64,000 nt of DNA, from the NCBI RefSeq assembly GCF_017352155.2, contig NZ_CP071462.1, positions 186,001-250,000 on the forward strand, in the 5' to 3' direction. Within the stretch, counting starts at the first letter, position 1. The number at the start of each line of letters is the position of its first letter. The notes under the pieces were generated by a model, which was not told the origin of the DNA, searched no databases, and saw only the letters and a list, made by a program, of their open reading frames with translations. The translations under genes and the position numbers were made by a program. Origin of the DNA: Haloterrigena alkaliphila. Its GTDB lineage: Archaea > Halobacteriota > Halobacteria > Halobacteriales > Natrialbaceae. Shown here piece after piece: positions 45,119-54,541 of this stretch.

Positions 45119-45239
45119 ACGTACCGCTCGTACGGCCGCTCCGATAAGGCTAGCTTCTCGCGACCGACTCGAGGCGCTGCGGTGGGACTCGCTCACGGGA
45201 GCCGGAGCCGTTACCACGTCGGCGCGCGATGACGACGGT

Positions 45240-46310
45240 ATGCGCGCTGCAGTACTCGAGGGCTACGGGGAACCGCTGTCGATCGAGTCGGTCGTCGACC
45301 CGGAACTCGCGCCCCACGGCGTCGTCGTCGACGTCGAGGCCTGCGGGATCTGCCGGAGCGACTGGCACGCCTGGCGGGGCCACGGCGAGTGGGCCGACGA
45401 TCGGGTTCCCCTCGGCCAGATCCTGGGTCACGAGCCCGCAGGCCGCGTCGCGCGGGTGGGCGAACGGGTCGAGACGGTCGAAGCGGGCGACCGCGTCGCC
45501 GTCCCGTTCAACCTGGGCGAGGGGTCGTGCTACCAGTGTCGAAACGGCCACGGGAACGTCTGCGAGGACGGCTACGCGCTCGGATTCGAGTCCGACGTCC
45601 CCGGCGCGTTCGCCGAACGGGTCCACGTGCCCCACGCCGATTTCAACGCGGCGACGCTGCCCGACGGGGTCTCCCCGGAAGCGGTCGCCGCGCTGGGGTG
45701 TCGGTACGTCACGGCGTTCCACGCGCTCGCGCACCGGGCCGACCTCGAGGCGGGCGACTGGGTGGCCGTCCACGGCTGCGGGGGCCTCGGGCTCGCTGCG
45801 GTCCAGATCGCGACCGCTCTCGGCGGCCGCGCGATCGCCGTCGACGTCCGGGAAGCGCCGCTCGAGATGGCAGCCGATCTGGGCGCCGAAGCGACGGTGA
45901 ACGCCGCGAAACTCGCGGACGGCGACGACGTTCCGAGCGAAATCGAGCGACTCACCGAGAAGGGGGCCCACGTCTCCGTCGACGCGCTCGGGCGCGCCGA
46001 GACCTGTCGTAACAGTCTCGACTGCCTGCGCATCCGCGGGACGCACGTCCAGATCGGGCTGACGACCGCCGCCGAACGGGGGGAGGTCCCCCTTCCGATC
46101 GACGAACTGACCCGCTGGGACGTCACCGTCGTCGGCTCGCGGGGCATGCCGCCCTCGCGGTACGACGAACTCCTCGGGATGATCGAGGGCAGCCGACTCG
46201 AGCCCGAGAAACTCGTCACGCGGCGCGTCGGACTCGAGGACGTTTCGGACCGGCTCGCGGCGATGACCGACTACGAGACGCGGGGGATCGAAGTCGTCAC
46301 CGAGTTCTGA
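45240..46310 (+). CDS. zinc-dependent alcohol dehydrogenase
   Basis: A 356-residue medium-chain dehydrogenase starting MRAAVLEGYGEPLS. The catalytic zinc site includes Cys38 (ACGICRSDW) and His64-Glu65 (GHEPAG). Structural zinc residues Cys97, Cys100 and Cys108 are present but the usual third Cys is replaced by the RNGHG segment. The Rossmann fold has VHGCGGLGLAAVQIA. It oxidises an alcohol with NAD(P)+; the substrate is not known. Divergent from the MBL hydrolase gene, with little spacer. Confidence 0.93.
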   Translation: MRAAVLEGYGEPLSIESVVDPELAPHGVVVDVEACGICRSDWHAWRGHGEWADDRVPLGQILGHEPAGRVARVGERVETVEAGDRVAVPFNLGEGSCYQCRNGHGNVCEDGYALGFESDVPGAFAERVHVPHADFNAATLPDGVSPEAVAALGCRYVTAFHALAHRADLEAGDWVAVHGCGGLGLAAVQIATALGGRAIAVDVREAPLEMAADLGAEATVNAAKLADGDDVPSEIERLTEKGAHVSVDALGRAETCRNSLDCLRIRGTHVQIGLTTAAERGEVPLPIDELTRWDVTVVGSRGMPPSRYDELLGMIEGSRLEPEKLVTRRVGLEDVSDRLAAMTDYETRGIEVVTEF

Positions 46311-46435
46311 CGATGGCGTGGTTGGCGGTGTCGTCGTCGAACTCCGGCCCCGTAAGTGGTCGGACCGATTCCCACCGAAACGTAATCGGGCGGGAATTTT
46401 CGCGGACGGACCGCGTCTCTCCAACTAGAACGCCA

Positions 46436-46690
46436 GTGCCACACCTCGACTACTACGACAAACTCCTGTTCGCCATCGTCGGGAGCCTCGGCCTCGGGGC
46501 GGCGCTCGGACTCGCCACGTCGATCGCGTTCCCGGCAGGGCTGGCCGGCGGCGCCCTGATCGTCACGCTGTTCGTCTACGACGCGATGTTTCGCCACCCG
46601 CCGATCCCGACGAAGTCGACGCGCGTCAGAACGGCGGCCATCGGCTGGCACGCATTCGTCGCAGTGACGATCGCTGCCGCCGTCATCTGA
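46436..46690 (+). CDS. small two-helix membrane protein
   Basis: An 84-residue protein starting with GTG at 46436 (VPHLDYYDKLLF), about 36 bp after a GGAATTTT box, as for a leaderless gene. It has three hydrophobic stretches (KLLFAIVGSLGLGAALGLA; AFPAGLAGGALIVTLFVYDAMF; AAIGWHAFVAVTIAAAVI). Conserved small haloarchaeal membrane protein in appearance; the function is unknown. Upstream in-frame ATG at 46313 lies in the previous gene's stop region and is not favoured. Confidence 0.65.
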   Translation: MPHLDYYDKLLFAIVGSLGLGAALGLATSIAFPAGLAGGALIVTLFVYDAMFRHPPIPTKSTRVRTAAIGWHAFVAVTIAAAVI

Positions 46691-46773
46691 CGGCGCTGGG
46701 CCACTCGGTGCCGGCGTTCACTTTCGCTCCGCTGACCAAACCCTCTTACATACCCGCCCCGGAGACGACGACA

Positions 46774-49554
46774 ATGAGCGGGAACGACCGCCTCGAGTTG
46801 CCGGTCGCCGACGACGCCCTCCCCTTCGATCCGGACGCGACGTCGATCGAGGATCGCGACGTCTTCGACCTCCTCGAGCCGGCGGTCCAGGAGTGGTGGC
46901 TCGAGGCGTTCGGCGAGTACGTTCCCGAGAACGAGGGCTTCTTCACGCCGCCCCAGCGGGGCGCGATCCCGAAGATCCACGAGGGGACGAACACGCTGAT
47001 CTGTGCGCCGACCGGGAGCGGCAAAACGCTCGCGTCGTTCACGTCGATCATCAACTATCTGTACCAGAAAGATCGGGAGCGCGCCGACGGCCTCGAGAAC
47101 TCCGTCTACTGCCTCTACGTCTCGCCGCTCAAATCGCTGGCCAACGACATCCACCGGAATCTCGAGGTCCCCCTCGAGGGAATCGAAAGAATCGTCGACG
47201 AACGGGACGACGGGGCGGAGATGGGCGAGATCCGCCACGCCATCCGCCACGGCGACACCTCCTCGAGCGACCGTCAGAAGATGCTCGAGGAGACGCCCCA
47301 CATTCTGAACACGACACCCGAGACGCTCGCAATTTTGTTGAACTCGCCGAAGTTCCGCGAGAAACTGCGGACCGTCGAGTACGTCATCGTCGACGAGATC
47401 CACTCGCTGGCGGCTGGCAAGCGCGGAACCCACCTCTCAGTGAGCCTCGAGCGACTCGAGGCGATGGTCGAGGACGAGATCACGCGAATCGGCTGTTCGG
47501 CGACGATCGAACCGCTCGAGGGGGTCGCGGAGTTTCTGGTCGGCCGAGAAGAGCCGGGTGGACCGTCTCGAAACTACGAAATCGTCGACGCGCGCTTCGC
47601 CCGCGAGTTCGACATCGAACTCGAGTGTCCGACCGACGACCTGATCAACACGCCCCGCGAGATCGTCCAGCAGCGGTTCTACCGGATGCTCCACGAGCAC
47701 ATCCAGGACCACACGAACACGCTCGTCTTCACGAACACCCGGTCGGGCGCCGAGCGGGTCCTGCACAACCTCCGTGAGACGTTCGACGCCTACGACGAGA
47801 AGAACTCGGGCTGTCACCACGGCAGCCTCTCGAAGGACGTCCGCCACGACGTCGAGCGGCGACTCAAGGAGGGCGGTCTCGACGTGGTGACGTCCTCGAC
47901 GAGCCTCGAACTGGGGATCGACATGCCCCACGTCGACCTCGTGGTGCAAGTGGGGTCTCCCAAATCCGTCGCCGCGCTGCTCCAGCGCGTCGGCCGCGCG
48001 GGCCACCGCGTCGGCCAGACGGTGACGGGTCGGGTGATCGCCCTCGATCGGGACGAACTCCTCGAGTGTGCGGTCATGCTCAAGAAGGCCGAAGAGGGGT
48101 TCGTCGACTCCGTCTCCATCCCCGAGAACGCCCAGGACGTCGCCGCCCAGCAGGTCTACGGGATGGCCATCGCCGAGATCCGCCCCGAGTCGGAGGTGAC
48201 GGGTATCCTCCGGCGCGCGTACCCCTACCGAAACTACGGCGACGCGGAGTGGGAGTCCCTCGTGCGGTATCTCACCGCCGAGTACGCCGGCTTAGAGGAC
48301 CGCAACGTCTACGCGAAGATCTGGCGCGACGAGAACGATCCGCCGGAGGGCGAACACCACCACGAGGCGTACCCCGTCGGCGAACGGCTGATCGGCAAGC
48401 GCGGCCGCCTGGCGCGGGTCATCTACATGACCAACATCGGAACCATTCCGGACTCGTTCACCTGCGACGTCAAGACGCGCGCGGGCGACGAGTGGGTCGG
48501 CCAGTTAGACGAGAGCTACCTCGACACCCTCGAGAAGGGCGACGTCTTCGTGCTGGGCGGCGACCACTTCGAGTACCGCTACCGGCGGGGCTCGAAGGTC
48601 TACGTCGATCGCACGAGCGCGCGCCCGACCGTCCCATCGTGGTACTCCGAGCGCCTGCCCCTCTCCTACGACCTCGGCCGAGAGATCCTCGACTTTCAGG
48701 GCGCCCTCCTCGAGCGCTACGACGAGGGCGGCCCCCCGCAGGTCCGCGCGTGGCTGCGGGAGTTTCCGCTGGACGACGACAGCGTGCGCGCGATCGCCCG
48801 GCTGTTCGAGTACCAGTTCCGGTACGCCGGAACCGAGAGCGTCAGCACCCGCGACCGCCTCGCGATCGAAGTGGTTCGGGACCGCGACGAGTACGAGCGC
48901 CACTACTACGTCCACTCCACGTACGGGCGGAAGTTCAACGACGGCCTCTCGCGGCTGCTGGCCTACCGCTGCGCCCAGGAGGCGACCGCCAACGTCCAGG
49001 TCGCCGTCGCCGACAACGGCTTCGTCCTCTCGATGCCCCTGAACCGGAAGGTCGACATCGAGGGTATCGTCGACGACCTCGCTCCCGACGACGTTCGCGA
49101 CGACCTGCGCGCGGCGCTCGCCGGCACCGACCTCCTCCAGCGGTACTTCCGGATCAACGCGACCCGCTCGCTGATGATCCTCAAGCGGTACAAGGGCTAC
49201 GAGAAGTCCGCCAGCGAACAGCAAGTCTCCAGCGAGATGCTGCTTGGCTTCGCGGAGGACTTAGAGGAGTTCGCCGTCATCGAGGAGACCTACCGCGAGA
49301 TCCTCGAGGACAAACTCAACGTCGACGAGATCGAGGCGATCGTCGGCGACCTCGAGAGCGGCGAGCTAACCGTCGCACGTCACCTCCTCGACTCGCCGAC
49401 GCCGCGCGCGTTCGGGCTCGCGACCCTCTCGGCCAGCGACGTCGTCCTCGCGGAAGACGAGAGCGCCGCACTGCAGGCGTTTCACGACCACGTCCTCGAG
49501 GAGATCGGCGAAGAGTCGCTACAGGGGCTCTCGGCCGGGGCCACGGACGAATAG
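46774..49554 (+). CDS. lhr: ATP-dependent helicase, Lhr family
   Basis: A 926-residue superfamily 2 helicase. Walker A APTGSGKT at 78-85, the DEIH box at 207-210, GCSATIEPL (motif III), LVFTNTRSGAERV (motif IV) and HRVGQ/QRVGRAGHR (motif VI) are in order. Past the two RecA domains is the long Lhr C-terminal region (winged helix and beta-barrel, about 430-900). Lhr unwinds DNA and RNA:DNA hybrids, probably in repair. Start MSGNDRLEL at 46774 follows a CTCTTACATA box. Confidence 0.95.
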   Translation: MSGNDRLELPVADDALPFDPDATSIEDRDVFDLLEPAVQEWWLEAFGEYVPENEGFFTPPQRGAIPKIHEGTNTLICAPTGSGKTLASFTSIINYLYQKDRERADGLENSVYCLYVSPLKSLANDIHRNLEVPLEGIERIVDERDDGAEMGEIRHAIRHGDTSSSDRQKMLEETPHILNTTPETLAILLNSPKFREKLRTVEYVIVDEIHSLAAGKRGTHLSVSLERLEAMVEDEITRIGCSATIEPLEGVAEFLVGREEPGGPSRNYEIVDARFAREFDIELECPTDDLINTPREIVQQRFYRMLHEHIQDHTNTLVFTNTRSGAERVLHNLRETFDAYDEKNSGCHHGSLSKDVRHDVERRLKEGGLDVVTSSTSLELGIDMPHVDLVVQVGSPKSVAALLQRVGRAGHRVGQTVTGRVIALDRDELLECAVMLKKAEEGFVDSVSIPENAQDVAAQQVYGMAIAEIRPESEVTGILRRAYPYRNYGDAEWESLVRYLTAEYAGLEDRNVYAKIWRDENDPPEGEHHHEAYPVGERLIGKRGRLARVIYMTNIGTIPDSFTCDVKTRAGDEWVGQLDESYLDTLEKGDVFVLGGDHFEYRYRRGSKVYVDRTSARPTVPSWYSERLPLSYDLGREILDFQGALLERYDEGGPPQVRAWLREFPLDDDSVRAIARLFEYQFRYAGTESVSTRDRLAIEVVRDRDEYERHYYVHSTYGRKFNDGLSRLLAYRCAQEATANVQVAVADNGFVLSMPLNRKVDIEGIVDDLAPDDVRDDLRAALAGTDLLQRYFRINATRSLMILKRYKGYEKSASEQQVSSEMLLGFAEDLEEFAVIEETYREILEDKLNVDEIEAIVGDLESGELTVARHLLDSPTPRAFGLATLSASDVVLAEDESAALQAFHDHVLEEIGEESLQGLSAGATDE

Positions 49555-49788
49555 CGCTCCGTTTCCCCGCCCCGTCGCGCCGGTTAACAGCGGTAGCCGT
49601 CGCCCAAACTGACTTTATGTTGGAAACTGAACTGTGACGCGTTAGCGCTACCAATGCGAGAGTTAGTCACACCGATCGGAACGGCGGAATCACGAGTCGA
49701 ATCGACCGCACGCGCGACGGAAGCCGGCGGGGCGCGTCCCCCTCGTCAGTCCCCTTCGACCACGAGGCCCGCCTCGGGGGGTGCCTAG

Positions 49789-50640
49789 ATGGCCGACCAC
49801 GAGTCCTGGAGCGACGACCAGGCGACGACGACGGTCACCGTCGACGGCCACGACCTCGAGGTCGCCTACCACGAGGACGGCCCGGACGCGGCGGACGGGG
49901 GCGACGAACCGCCCGTGGTCTTCGTCCACGGCATCCCGACCTGGTCGTTCCTCTGGCGCGACGTCGTTCCGGCGGTCGCCGAGGAGCGCCGGACCATCGC
50001 CCCGGACATGGTCGGCTACGGCAACTCCGCCGTGTCGGACGACTTCGACCGCTCGATCCGCGCCCAGGAGGCGATGCTCGAGGGACTGCTCGAGGACCTC
50101 GGTATCGACCGGATCGTCCTCGTCGCTCACGACATCGGCGGCGGGGTCGCCCTGCGCTTCGCCGCGCACAACCCCGACGTCGTCGACCAGTTGGTCCTCT
50201 CGAACGCCGTCTGCTACGACTCCTGGCCCGTCGAGTTCGTCTCGAACCTCGGCCTGCCGTCGACGGCCGACCTCGAGCGCGAGGAACTCGAGGGCCGCCT
50301 CGACTCGGCGTTCGTCGACGGCGCCTACGGCGATGCCGACCCCGAATTCGTCGAGGGAATGAAGGCGCCGTGGCTGACCGACGAGGGCCACCTGTCGCTG
50401 GTGCGAAACGCGGTCGCGACGAACACCAACCACACGACCGAGATCGACTACGACGCGATCGACGCCGAGACGCTGCTACTGTGGGGCGAAGACGACGTCA
50501 TGCAGCCCTACGACTACGCCGAGCGGCTGGCGGACGACCTCGCCGACGCCGAACTCGCGCCGCTCTCGGACGCCTACCACTGGGTCCCCGAGGACCGCCC
50601 CGACGCCTACGCCGACCGGCTACTCGACTTCCTCGAATGA
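49789..50640 (+). CDS. alpha/beta hydrolase, haloalkane dehalogenase/epoxide hydrolase-like
   Basis: A 283-residue alpha/beta hydrolase. The oxyanion motif is HGIPTWSFLWRD (about residues 47-58). The nucleophile elbow is VAHDIGGG, with Asp rather than Ser as nucleophile, as in dehalogenases and epoxide hydrolases. The C-terminal WGEDDVMQP holds the acid, and DAYHWVPEDRPD the catalytic His. The residue after the nucleophile is Ile, not the Trp usual in haloalkane dehalogenases, so dehalogenation is not certain. A regulator gene follows 40 bp downstream on the same strand. Confidence 0.88.
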   Translation: MADHESWSDDQATTTVTVDGHDLEVAYHEDGPDAADGGDEPPVVFVHGIPTWSFLWRDVVPAVAEERRTIAPDMVGYGNSAVSDDFDRSIRAQEAMLEGLLEDLGIDRIVLVAHDIGGGVALRFAAHNPDVVDQLVLSNAVCYDSWPVEFVSNLGLPSTADLEREELEGRLDSAFVDGAYGDADPEFVEGMKAPWLTDEGHLSLVRNAVATNTNHTTEIDYDAIDAETLLLWGEDDVMQPYDYAERLADDLADAELAPLSDAYHWVPEDRPDAYADRLLDFLE

Positions 50641-50679
50641 ATGGACACATAACGATGCAGGAGAAAACAATCCGAGTAT

Positions 50680-51204
50680 ATGACTGACGGCGGCGAACCA
50701 CCGAACTGGGACTTCAAGGATCGCGACATCGCGATCCTCTGTGAGCTATCGAACGACCCGCAGCTCTCCTCCCGGGAGCTGACGAGCGTCCTCGAGTCCG
50801 ACTACGGCATCGACGTTTCCCACGTCACCGTCAGCGAGTCGATCCGCCGGATGCGCGACGAGGGCGTCTTCCGCGAGGCGATCATCCCGAACGAGGAGTA
50901 CTACACCTTCGCGCTGTTCGAGTTCAGGTTCAATACCGAACACTTCGACGAGGGGTGGCGCGACGCCATGGAGTACATCCAGGGGAACAAACACACCCTG
51001 TTCTTCTTCCTCTCGGACGGCGAGTACCAGTGGAAGACCGTCATGATGTTCCGGGACCGCCAGGACATCTCGAAGTGGATCCACGACTGTTACAAGAAAC
51101 ACGGCGACGTCATCGATAACATCAGGAACTCGGCGGTCCACAACGTCCTCAAGTTCCGGACGGACCCGCAGATCTACGAGGACCTACACAGGGAGACAGA
51201 GTAG
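50680..51204 (+). CDS. winged-helix regulator, Lrp/AsnC-like N-terminus
   Basis: A 174-residue protein. The N-terminal helix-turn-helix (DRDIAILCELSNDPQLSSRELTSVLESDYGIDVSHVTVSESIRRMRDEGVFREAI) resembles Lrp/AsnC readers. The C-terminal part is not the usual RAM effector domain but a haloarchaeal domain rich in Phe/Trp/Tyr (EYYTFALFEFRFNTEHF; LFFFLSDGEYQWKTVMMF). It likely regulates the neighbouring hydrolase or a distant target in response to an aromatic or lipophilic ligand (inference). Confidence 0.82.
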   Translation: MTDGGEPPNWDFKDRDIAILCELSNDPQLSSRELTSVLESDYGIDVSHVTVSESIRRMRDEGVFREAIIPNEEYYTFALFEFRFNTEHFDEGWRDAMEYIQGNKHTLFFFLSDGEYQWKTVMMFRDRQDISKWIHDCYKKHGDVIDNIRNSAVHNVLKFRTDPQIYEDLHRETE

Positions 51205-51258
51205 CACGCACACGCGGTTCCGATTTCTAGTCTTCTATCGAGTGTCGACCGCCGGCGA

Positions 51259-51750
51259 TCAGCGTTCGTCGTCGCCGGTCGGCCGGAAGAGGCGATAGGT
51301 CGTTCGTCCGACGGCCGCTTCGCCGTCGGCGCCGATGACCGACACCTGCGTGACGCCGGACGTGTTGCCGGCTCGAACGACCTCCGCTTCGGCGCGGAGG
51401 TCGCCCGTCGCCGGACGGAGATACGAGACGTTGAGGTCGGTCGTCGTCAGGCCGGCCTCGGTCGGCTCGTCGAACGTCGCGCGGAGCGCGAACGCGCTCG
51501 CGGTATCGATCAGGCTGGCGACGATGCCGCCGTGAATCGGATCGTACCCGTCGTTGCCGACCGGGTTCTCGAACTCCTCGTCGTGGTCGATCGCGAGAAC
51601 CGCGCGACCCGGCTCGAGGGACTCGACGCGGACGTCGAGCCACGACAGGTAGCCGTGGCTGTCGACGAACGACTGCCACTCGGGCCAGCCGGTAGCGTCG
51701 TCCGCGCGGTCCGAATCGGACGAGTCGGCCGAATCCTCCGGGTCCCGCAT
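51259..51750 (-). CDS. PaaI-family acyl-CoA thioesterase
   Basis: A 163-residue hotdog-fold thioesterase. The helix-strand block NDGYDPIHGGIVASLIDTASAFAL carries the conserved HGG with the catalytic Asp on the following helix (SLIDTASA). An acidic, low-complexity N-terminus of about 20 residues precedes it. It would hydrolyse acyl-CoA thioesters. Its stop codon is 4 bp from the end region of the fused beta-oxidation gene, and both are on the same strand, which suggests co-function in acyl-CoA metabolism. Confidence 0.88.
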   Translation of the reverse strand: MRDPEDSADSSDSDRADDATGWPEWQSFVDSHGYLSWLDVRVESLEPGRAVLAIDHDEEFENPVGNDGYDPIHGGIVASLIDTASAFALRATFDEPTEAGLTTTDLNVSYLRPATGDLRAEAEVVRAGNTSGVTQVSVIGADGEAAVGRTTYRLFRPTGDDER

Positions 51751-51754
51751 TCCG

Positions 51755-53707
51755 TTACTCGCCTTCGAACTCGGGTTCGCGGTCCTCGGCGAAGGCGGCG
51801 GTGCCCTCGATGACGTCGTCGGTGCTGGTCAGGAGGCCGAAGCCCTGGCTCTCCATCGCGAGGGCGGCTTCCATGCTCGCGTCCTCGCCCTCGTTCATGA
51901 CCTTCTTGGCGATCTTGAGGCCGATCGGCGGACCGCCGGCGAGGTCGGAGACGAACTCCTCGACGGTGTCGTCGAACTCGTCGAGATCCACCGAGCGGTT
52001 GATCAGGCCCCACTCCTCGGCGCGGTCGGCGTCGATGTGCTCGCCGCGGAAGACGAGTTCCTTGGCGCGCGCCTCCCCGAGGGTACGGAGGAGGCGCTGC
52101 GTGCCGCCGCCGCCGGGGATCAGGCCGAGGTTGATCTCGGGGGCGCCGAACGACGAGCGCTCGGTCGCGACGCGCAGGTCACAGGCCAGCGCGAGCTCGA
52201 GGCCGCCGCCGAGACAGAAGCCGTCGATCTTCGCGACGACGGGGCGCTCGAAGTCGTTGACCGTCTCGAAGGCGGGCGTGACGTCCATCAGGTCGGTCGG
52301 CGAGGCGTCGCTGAAGCCGGAGACGTCCGCGCCGGCACAGAACGCGCGGTCGCCCGCGCCCTCGATCGTCGCACACCGGACCTCGTCGGTGTCGACCGAC
52401 GAGAACAGGTCGTCGATCTCCCCCAGCAGATCCTCGGAGAGCGCGTTCATTCGGGACGGGCGGTCGAGTTCGACGGACAGGACGCCGTCCTCGAGTTCGT
52501 AGTTCAGGTCGTGGTAGGGGCCGAGGCTGTCGTCGTCGTAGCTGTAGAAGCCTTCGCCGGCGTCCTCGCCGGTCTTGCCCTCCGCGACGAGCTCCTCGAG
52601 GTACGGGTGGGGCTCGAAGCGGTCCGAGCCGGTCTCCTCGTAGAGGGTCTCGAGCTTCTCGAGAACCGTATCGAGGCCGATCTTGTCGCCGCGTCGGCAG
52701 ATGCCCTCGGGGAAGCCGAGCCCGAGCTGGACGCCCGTGTCGACCTCCTCGGGGGTGGCGACGTCCTCGCCGACGAGGAATGCCGCGCGGTTGACCATGC
52801 GAGCCTCGACGCGGAGCCAGTCGAAGTTGCCCGCCTCCTCTGGCTCGTAGTCGGCGCCGTCGCCGTCCTCGTAGTCGTAGAAGCCCTTGCCCGTCTTCTG
52901 CCCGAGTTCATCGGCCTCGACCTTCTCCTCCGTGATCGGCGGGATCGGACTGCCGCCCTCCTTGCGGACGTGGTAACCGACGTCGATGCCGGTGAGGTCG
53001 GCGAGTTCGAACGGTCCCATCGGGTAGCCGCGCTCGTGGACCATCGTCGCGTCGGCCTCGCGGATCGTCGCCTCGCCCTCCGAGATCATGAACGCGGGTT
53101 CGCCGCCGAACGGACCGACGATGGTGTTGACGACGAAGCCGCGGACGTCCTTGCGGACGTAGATCGGCGTCTTGCCGATCGACTCGACCCACTCGTAGCC
53201 CGCTTCGGCGGCCTCGTCGCTGGTATCCTGCCCGTAGATCACCTCGACGAGGTCCATCTTGACCGGCGGGTTGAAGAAGTGCAGGCCGAGCACGCGCTCG
53301 GGCGTGTCGACTGCCTCCGCGATGTCCGTGATCGGCAGGCTCGAGGTGTTCGTCGCCAGCAGCGTGTCGCCGCTGGTGTACTCCTCGAGGTCCGAGAAGA
53401 TGTCGTGTTTGAGGTCCAGATCCTCGGGCGCGGCCTCGATCACGAGGTCGGCCTCGGCGACGGCCTCCTCCAAGTCCGTCGTCGTGTCGATCCGCGAGAG
53501 GATCTCGTCGGCTGACTCCTCGATCAACTCCTTCTCCTCGAGCTTCCGGAGGCTCCACTCGATGGAGTCGTAGCCGTCCTCGACGAACTCGTCTTTGATG
53601 TCACGCATCGTGACATCGTAGCCGGCCATCGCGGTTACTTCGGTGATTCCGTGCCCCATGTTGCCCGCGCCCAGCACGGCGACGCGGTCGATGCTGTCCA
53701 GTGACAT
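51755..53707 (-). CDS. fused 3-hydroxyacyl-CoA dehydrogenase/enoyl-CoA hydratase
   Basis: A 650-residue two-domain protein. Residues 1-390 form 3-hydroxyacyl-CoA dehydrogenase: VLGAGNMGHG (11-20) binds NAD, and the helical C-terminal part contains ETPLHFFNP-type and NTIVGPFGGEPAFM segments. Residues from about 405 form an enoyl-CoA hydratase: AFCAGADVSGF and CLGGGLELALACD are the oxyanion loops, followed by PEINLGLIPGGGGTQRL. It hydrates enoyl-CoA and oxidises the product, catalysing two consecutive steps of beta-oxidation (order reversed from bacterial FadB). Promoter has 20-bp direct repeats. Confidence 0.95.
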   Translation of the reverse strand: MSLDSIDRVAVLGAGNMGHGITEVTAMAGYDVTMRDIKDEFVEDGYDSIEWSLRKLEEKELIEESADEILSRIDTTTDLEEAVAEADLVIEAAPEDLDLKHDIFSDLEEYTSGDTLLATNTSSLPITDIAEAVDTPERVLGLHFFNPPVKMDLVEVIYGQDTSDEAAEAGYEWVESIGKTPIYVRKDVRGFVVNTIVGPFGGEPAFMISEGEATIREADATMVHERGYPMGPFELADLTGIDVGYHVRKEGGSPIPPITEEKVEADELGQKTGKGFYDYEDGDGADYEPEEAGNFDWLRVEARMVNRAAFLVGEDVATPEEVDTGVQLGLGFPEGICRRGDKIGLDTVLEKLETLYEETGSDRFEPHPYLEELVAEGKTGEDAGEGFYSYDDDSLGPYHDLNYELEDGVLSVELDRPSRMNALSEDLLGEIDDLFSSVDTDEVRCATIEGAGDRAFCAGADVSGFSDASPTDLMDVTPAFETVNDFERPVVAKIDGFCLGGGLELALACDLRVATERSSFGAPEINLGLIPGGGGTQRLLRTLGEARAKELVFRGEHIDADRAEEWGLINRSVDLDEFDDTVEEFVSDLAGGPPIGLKIAKKVMNEGEDASMEAALAMESQGFGLLTSTDDVIEGTAAFAEDREPEFEGE

Positions 53708-53726
53708 GGTCGAGTGGTCTATCGGG

Positions 53727-53755
53727 ACCGTCTTAATACCACCGACACCGTCTTA
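53727..53755 (-). promoter_or_regulatory. 20-bp direct repeats over the beta-oxidation gene promoter
   Basis: Plus-strand ACCGTCTTA at 53727-53735 and again at 53747-53755. On the minus strand the near copy is TAAGACGGT and includes the TATTAAG TATA box (about 53733-53739), 26-33 bp before the start codon. The repeats bracket it, as expected for an operator. Confidence 0.5.
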
Positions 53756-53898
53756 GCAATGTTAAGCGCGTTGTCTTCGGTTGTTCCGCGCGTACGTCGA
53801 TTCGGAGCTTCGGTGAACTACGGTAACGGTGGCTCGAGTTTATTTCGGCGAGGTGTGACTACGGTCCGACGTCGACTCGTTCGAGGCAGCCCCACCCG

Positions 53899-54231
53899 TC
53901 AGCCGTCGATCAATTCCAGAATCCGACCCCGAACGTCGTCGGCGGAGTCGTACGATTCGTCGTCGACCGGCGCGAACACGTCCTCGAGGGGTTCCGATCC
54001 GTCGCTCGTGTCGACCTCGTGGTCGCCGTGGGCGCCGACGAGTTCGTCGGCCGTCGTCGGGTACTCGTGGTCCTCGAGTTCCTCGTTCAGGTCGCCGAGT
54101 TCGTCCTCGAGCGCGGGGGCTTCCGGTTCGGCTTCGTCGTTGCGCTCGCGCGCCTCCTGAAGTTCTCGTTCCCGCTGGCGTCGCTCCTCGTCGTCGGCTT
54201 GCTTGTTTCGGCCCTTTTTGTCGTCTGCCAT
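53899..54231 (-). CDS. acidic haloarchaeal protein, DUF5789-like C-terminus
   Basis: A 110-residue protein starting MADDKKGRNKQADDEE. The first half is a charged helix with RQRERELQEARERND-type repeats; the second half (LEDHEYPTTADELVGAHGDHEVDTSDG and EPLEDVFAPVDDESYDSADDVRGRILELI) is the conserved part and resembles haloarchaeal DUF5789 proteins. An upstream ATG would add a hydrophobic extension with poor haloarchaeal signature and is not used. Function unknown. Confidence 0.65.
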   Translation of the reverse strand: MADDKKGRNKQADDEERRQRERELQEARERNDEAEPEAPALEDELGDLNEELEDHEYPTTADELVGAHGDHEVDTSDGSEPLEDVFAPVDDESYDSADDVRGRILELIDG

Positions 54232-54445
54232 CCCCGGAAGTACGACAGCGAGCGGGATAACGCTGTGCCCGTCCGTCGCACGCACGGATAAACGTTCGAT
54301 TTGTTCAGTATCGTCGACAAGCATCCCGCTTCGGCCCGACCGTCCGACCTGCGGTGGCGCGCGCTGGCGGCTGGGCGAGTGACAACGAGGCCAGCCGACG
54401 GAGCCGTGCGAGGGATGAGCGAGTGAGCCTGCGAACGAGCGTTAG

Positions 54446-54466
54446 CGCGGAACCTCCGGTTCCGCG
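54446..54466 (+). ncRNA. 9-bp triloop hairpin A
   Basis: CGCGGAACC, loop TCC, GGTTCCGCG; perfect pairing. First of three tandem hairpins. Confidence 0.45.
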
Positions 54467-54476
54467 AACCATGCGA

Positions 54477-54541
54477 ACGGGCAGAGCGCGGCGCTACGCG
54501 CCGCGACTGCCGGGACGGCTTTGCCGTCCCGCAGCGCCCGT
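54477..54541 (+). ncRNA. possible three-way-junction RNA from hairpins B and C
   Basis: The outer stem ACGGGC (54477-54482) / GCCCGT (54536-54541) encloses hairpin B (CGCGGCGC, TAC, GCGCCGCG; 54487-54505) and hairpin C (CGGGACGGC, TTT, GCCGTCCCG; 54511-54531). All three stems are perfectly paired, which predicts a compact three-way junction if transcribed. Expression is not known. Confidence 0.4.
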
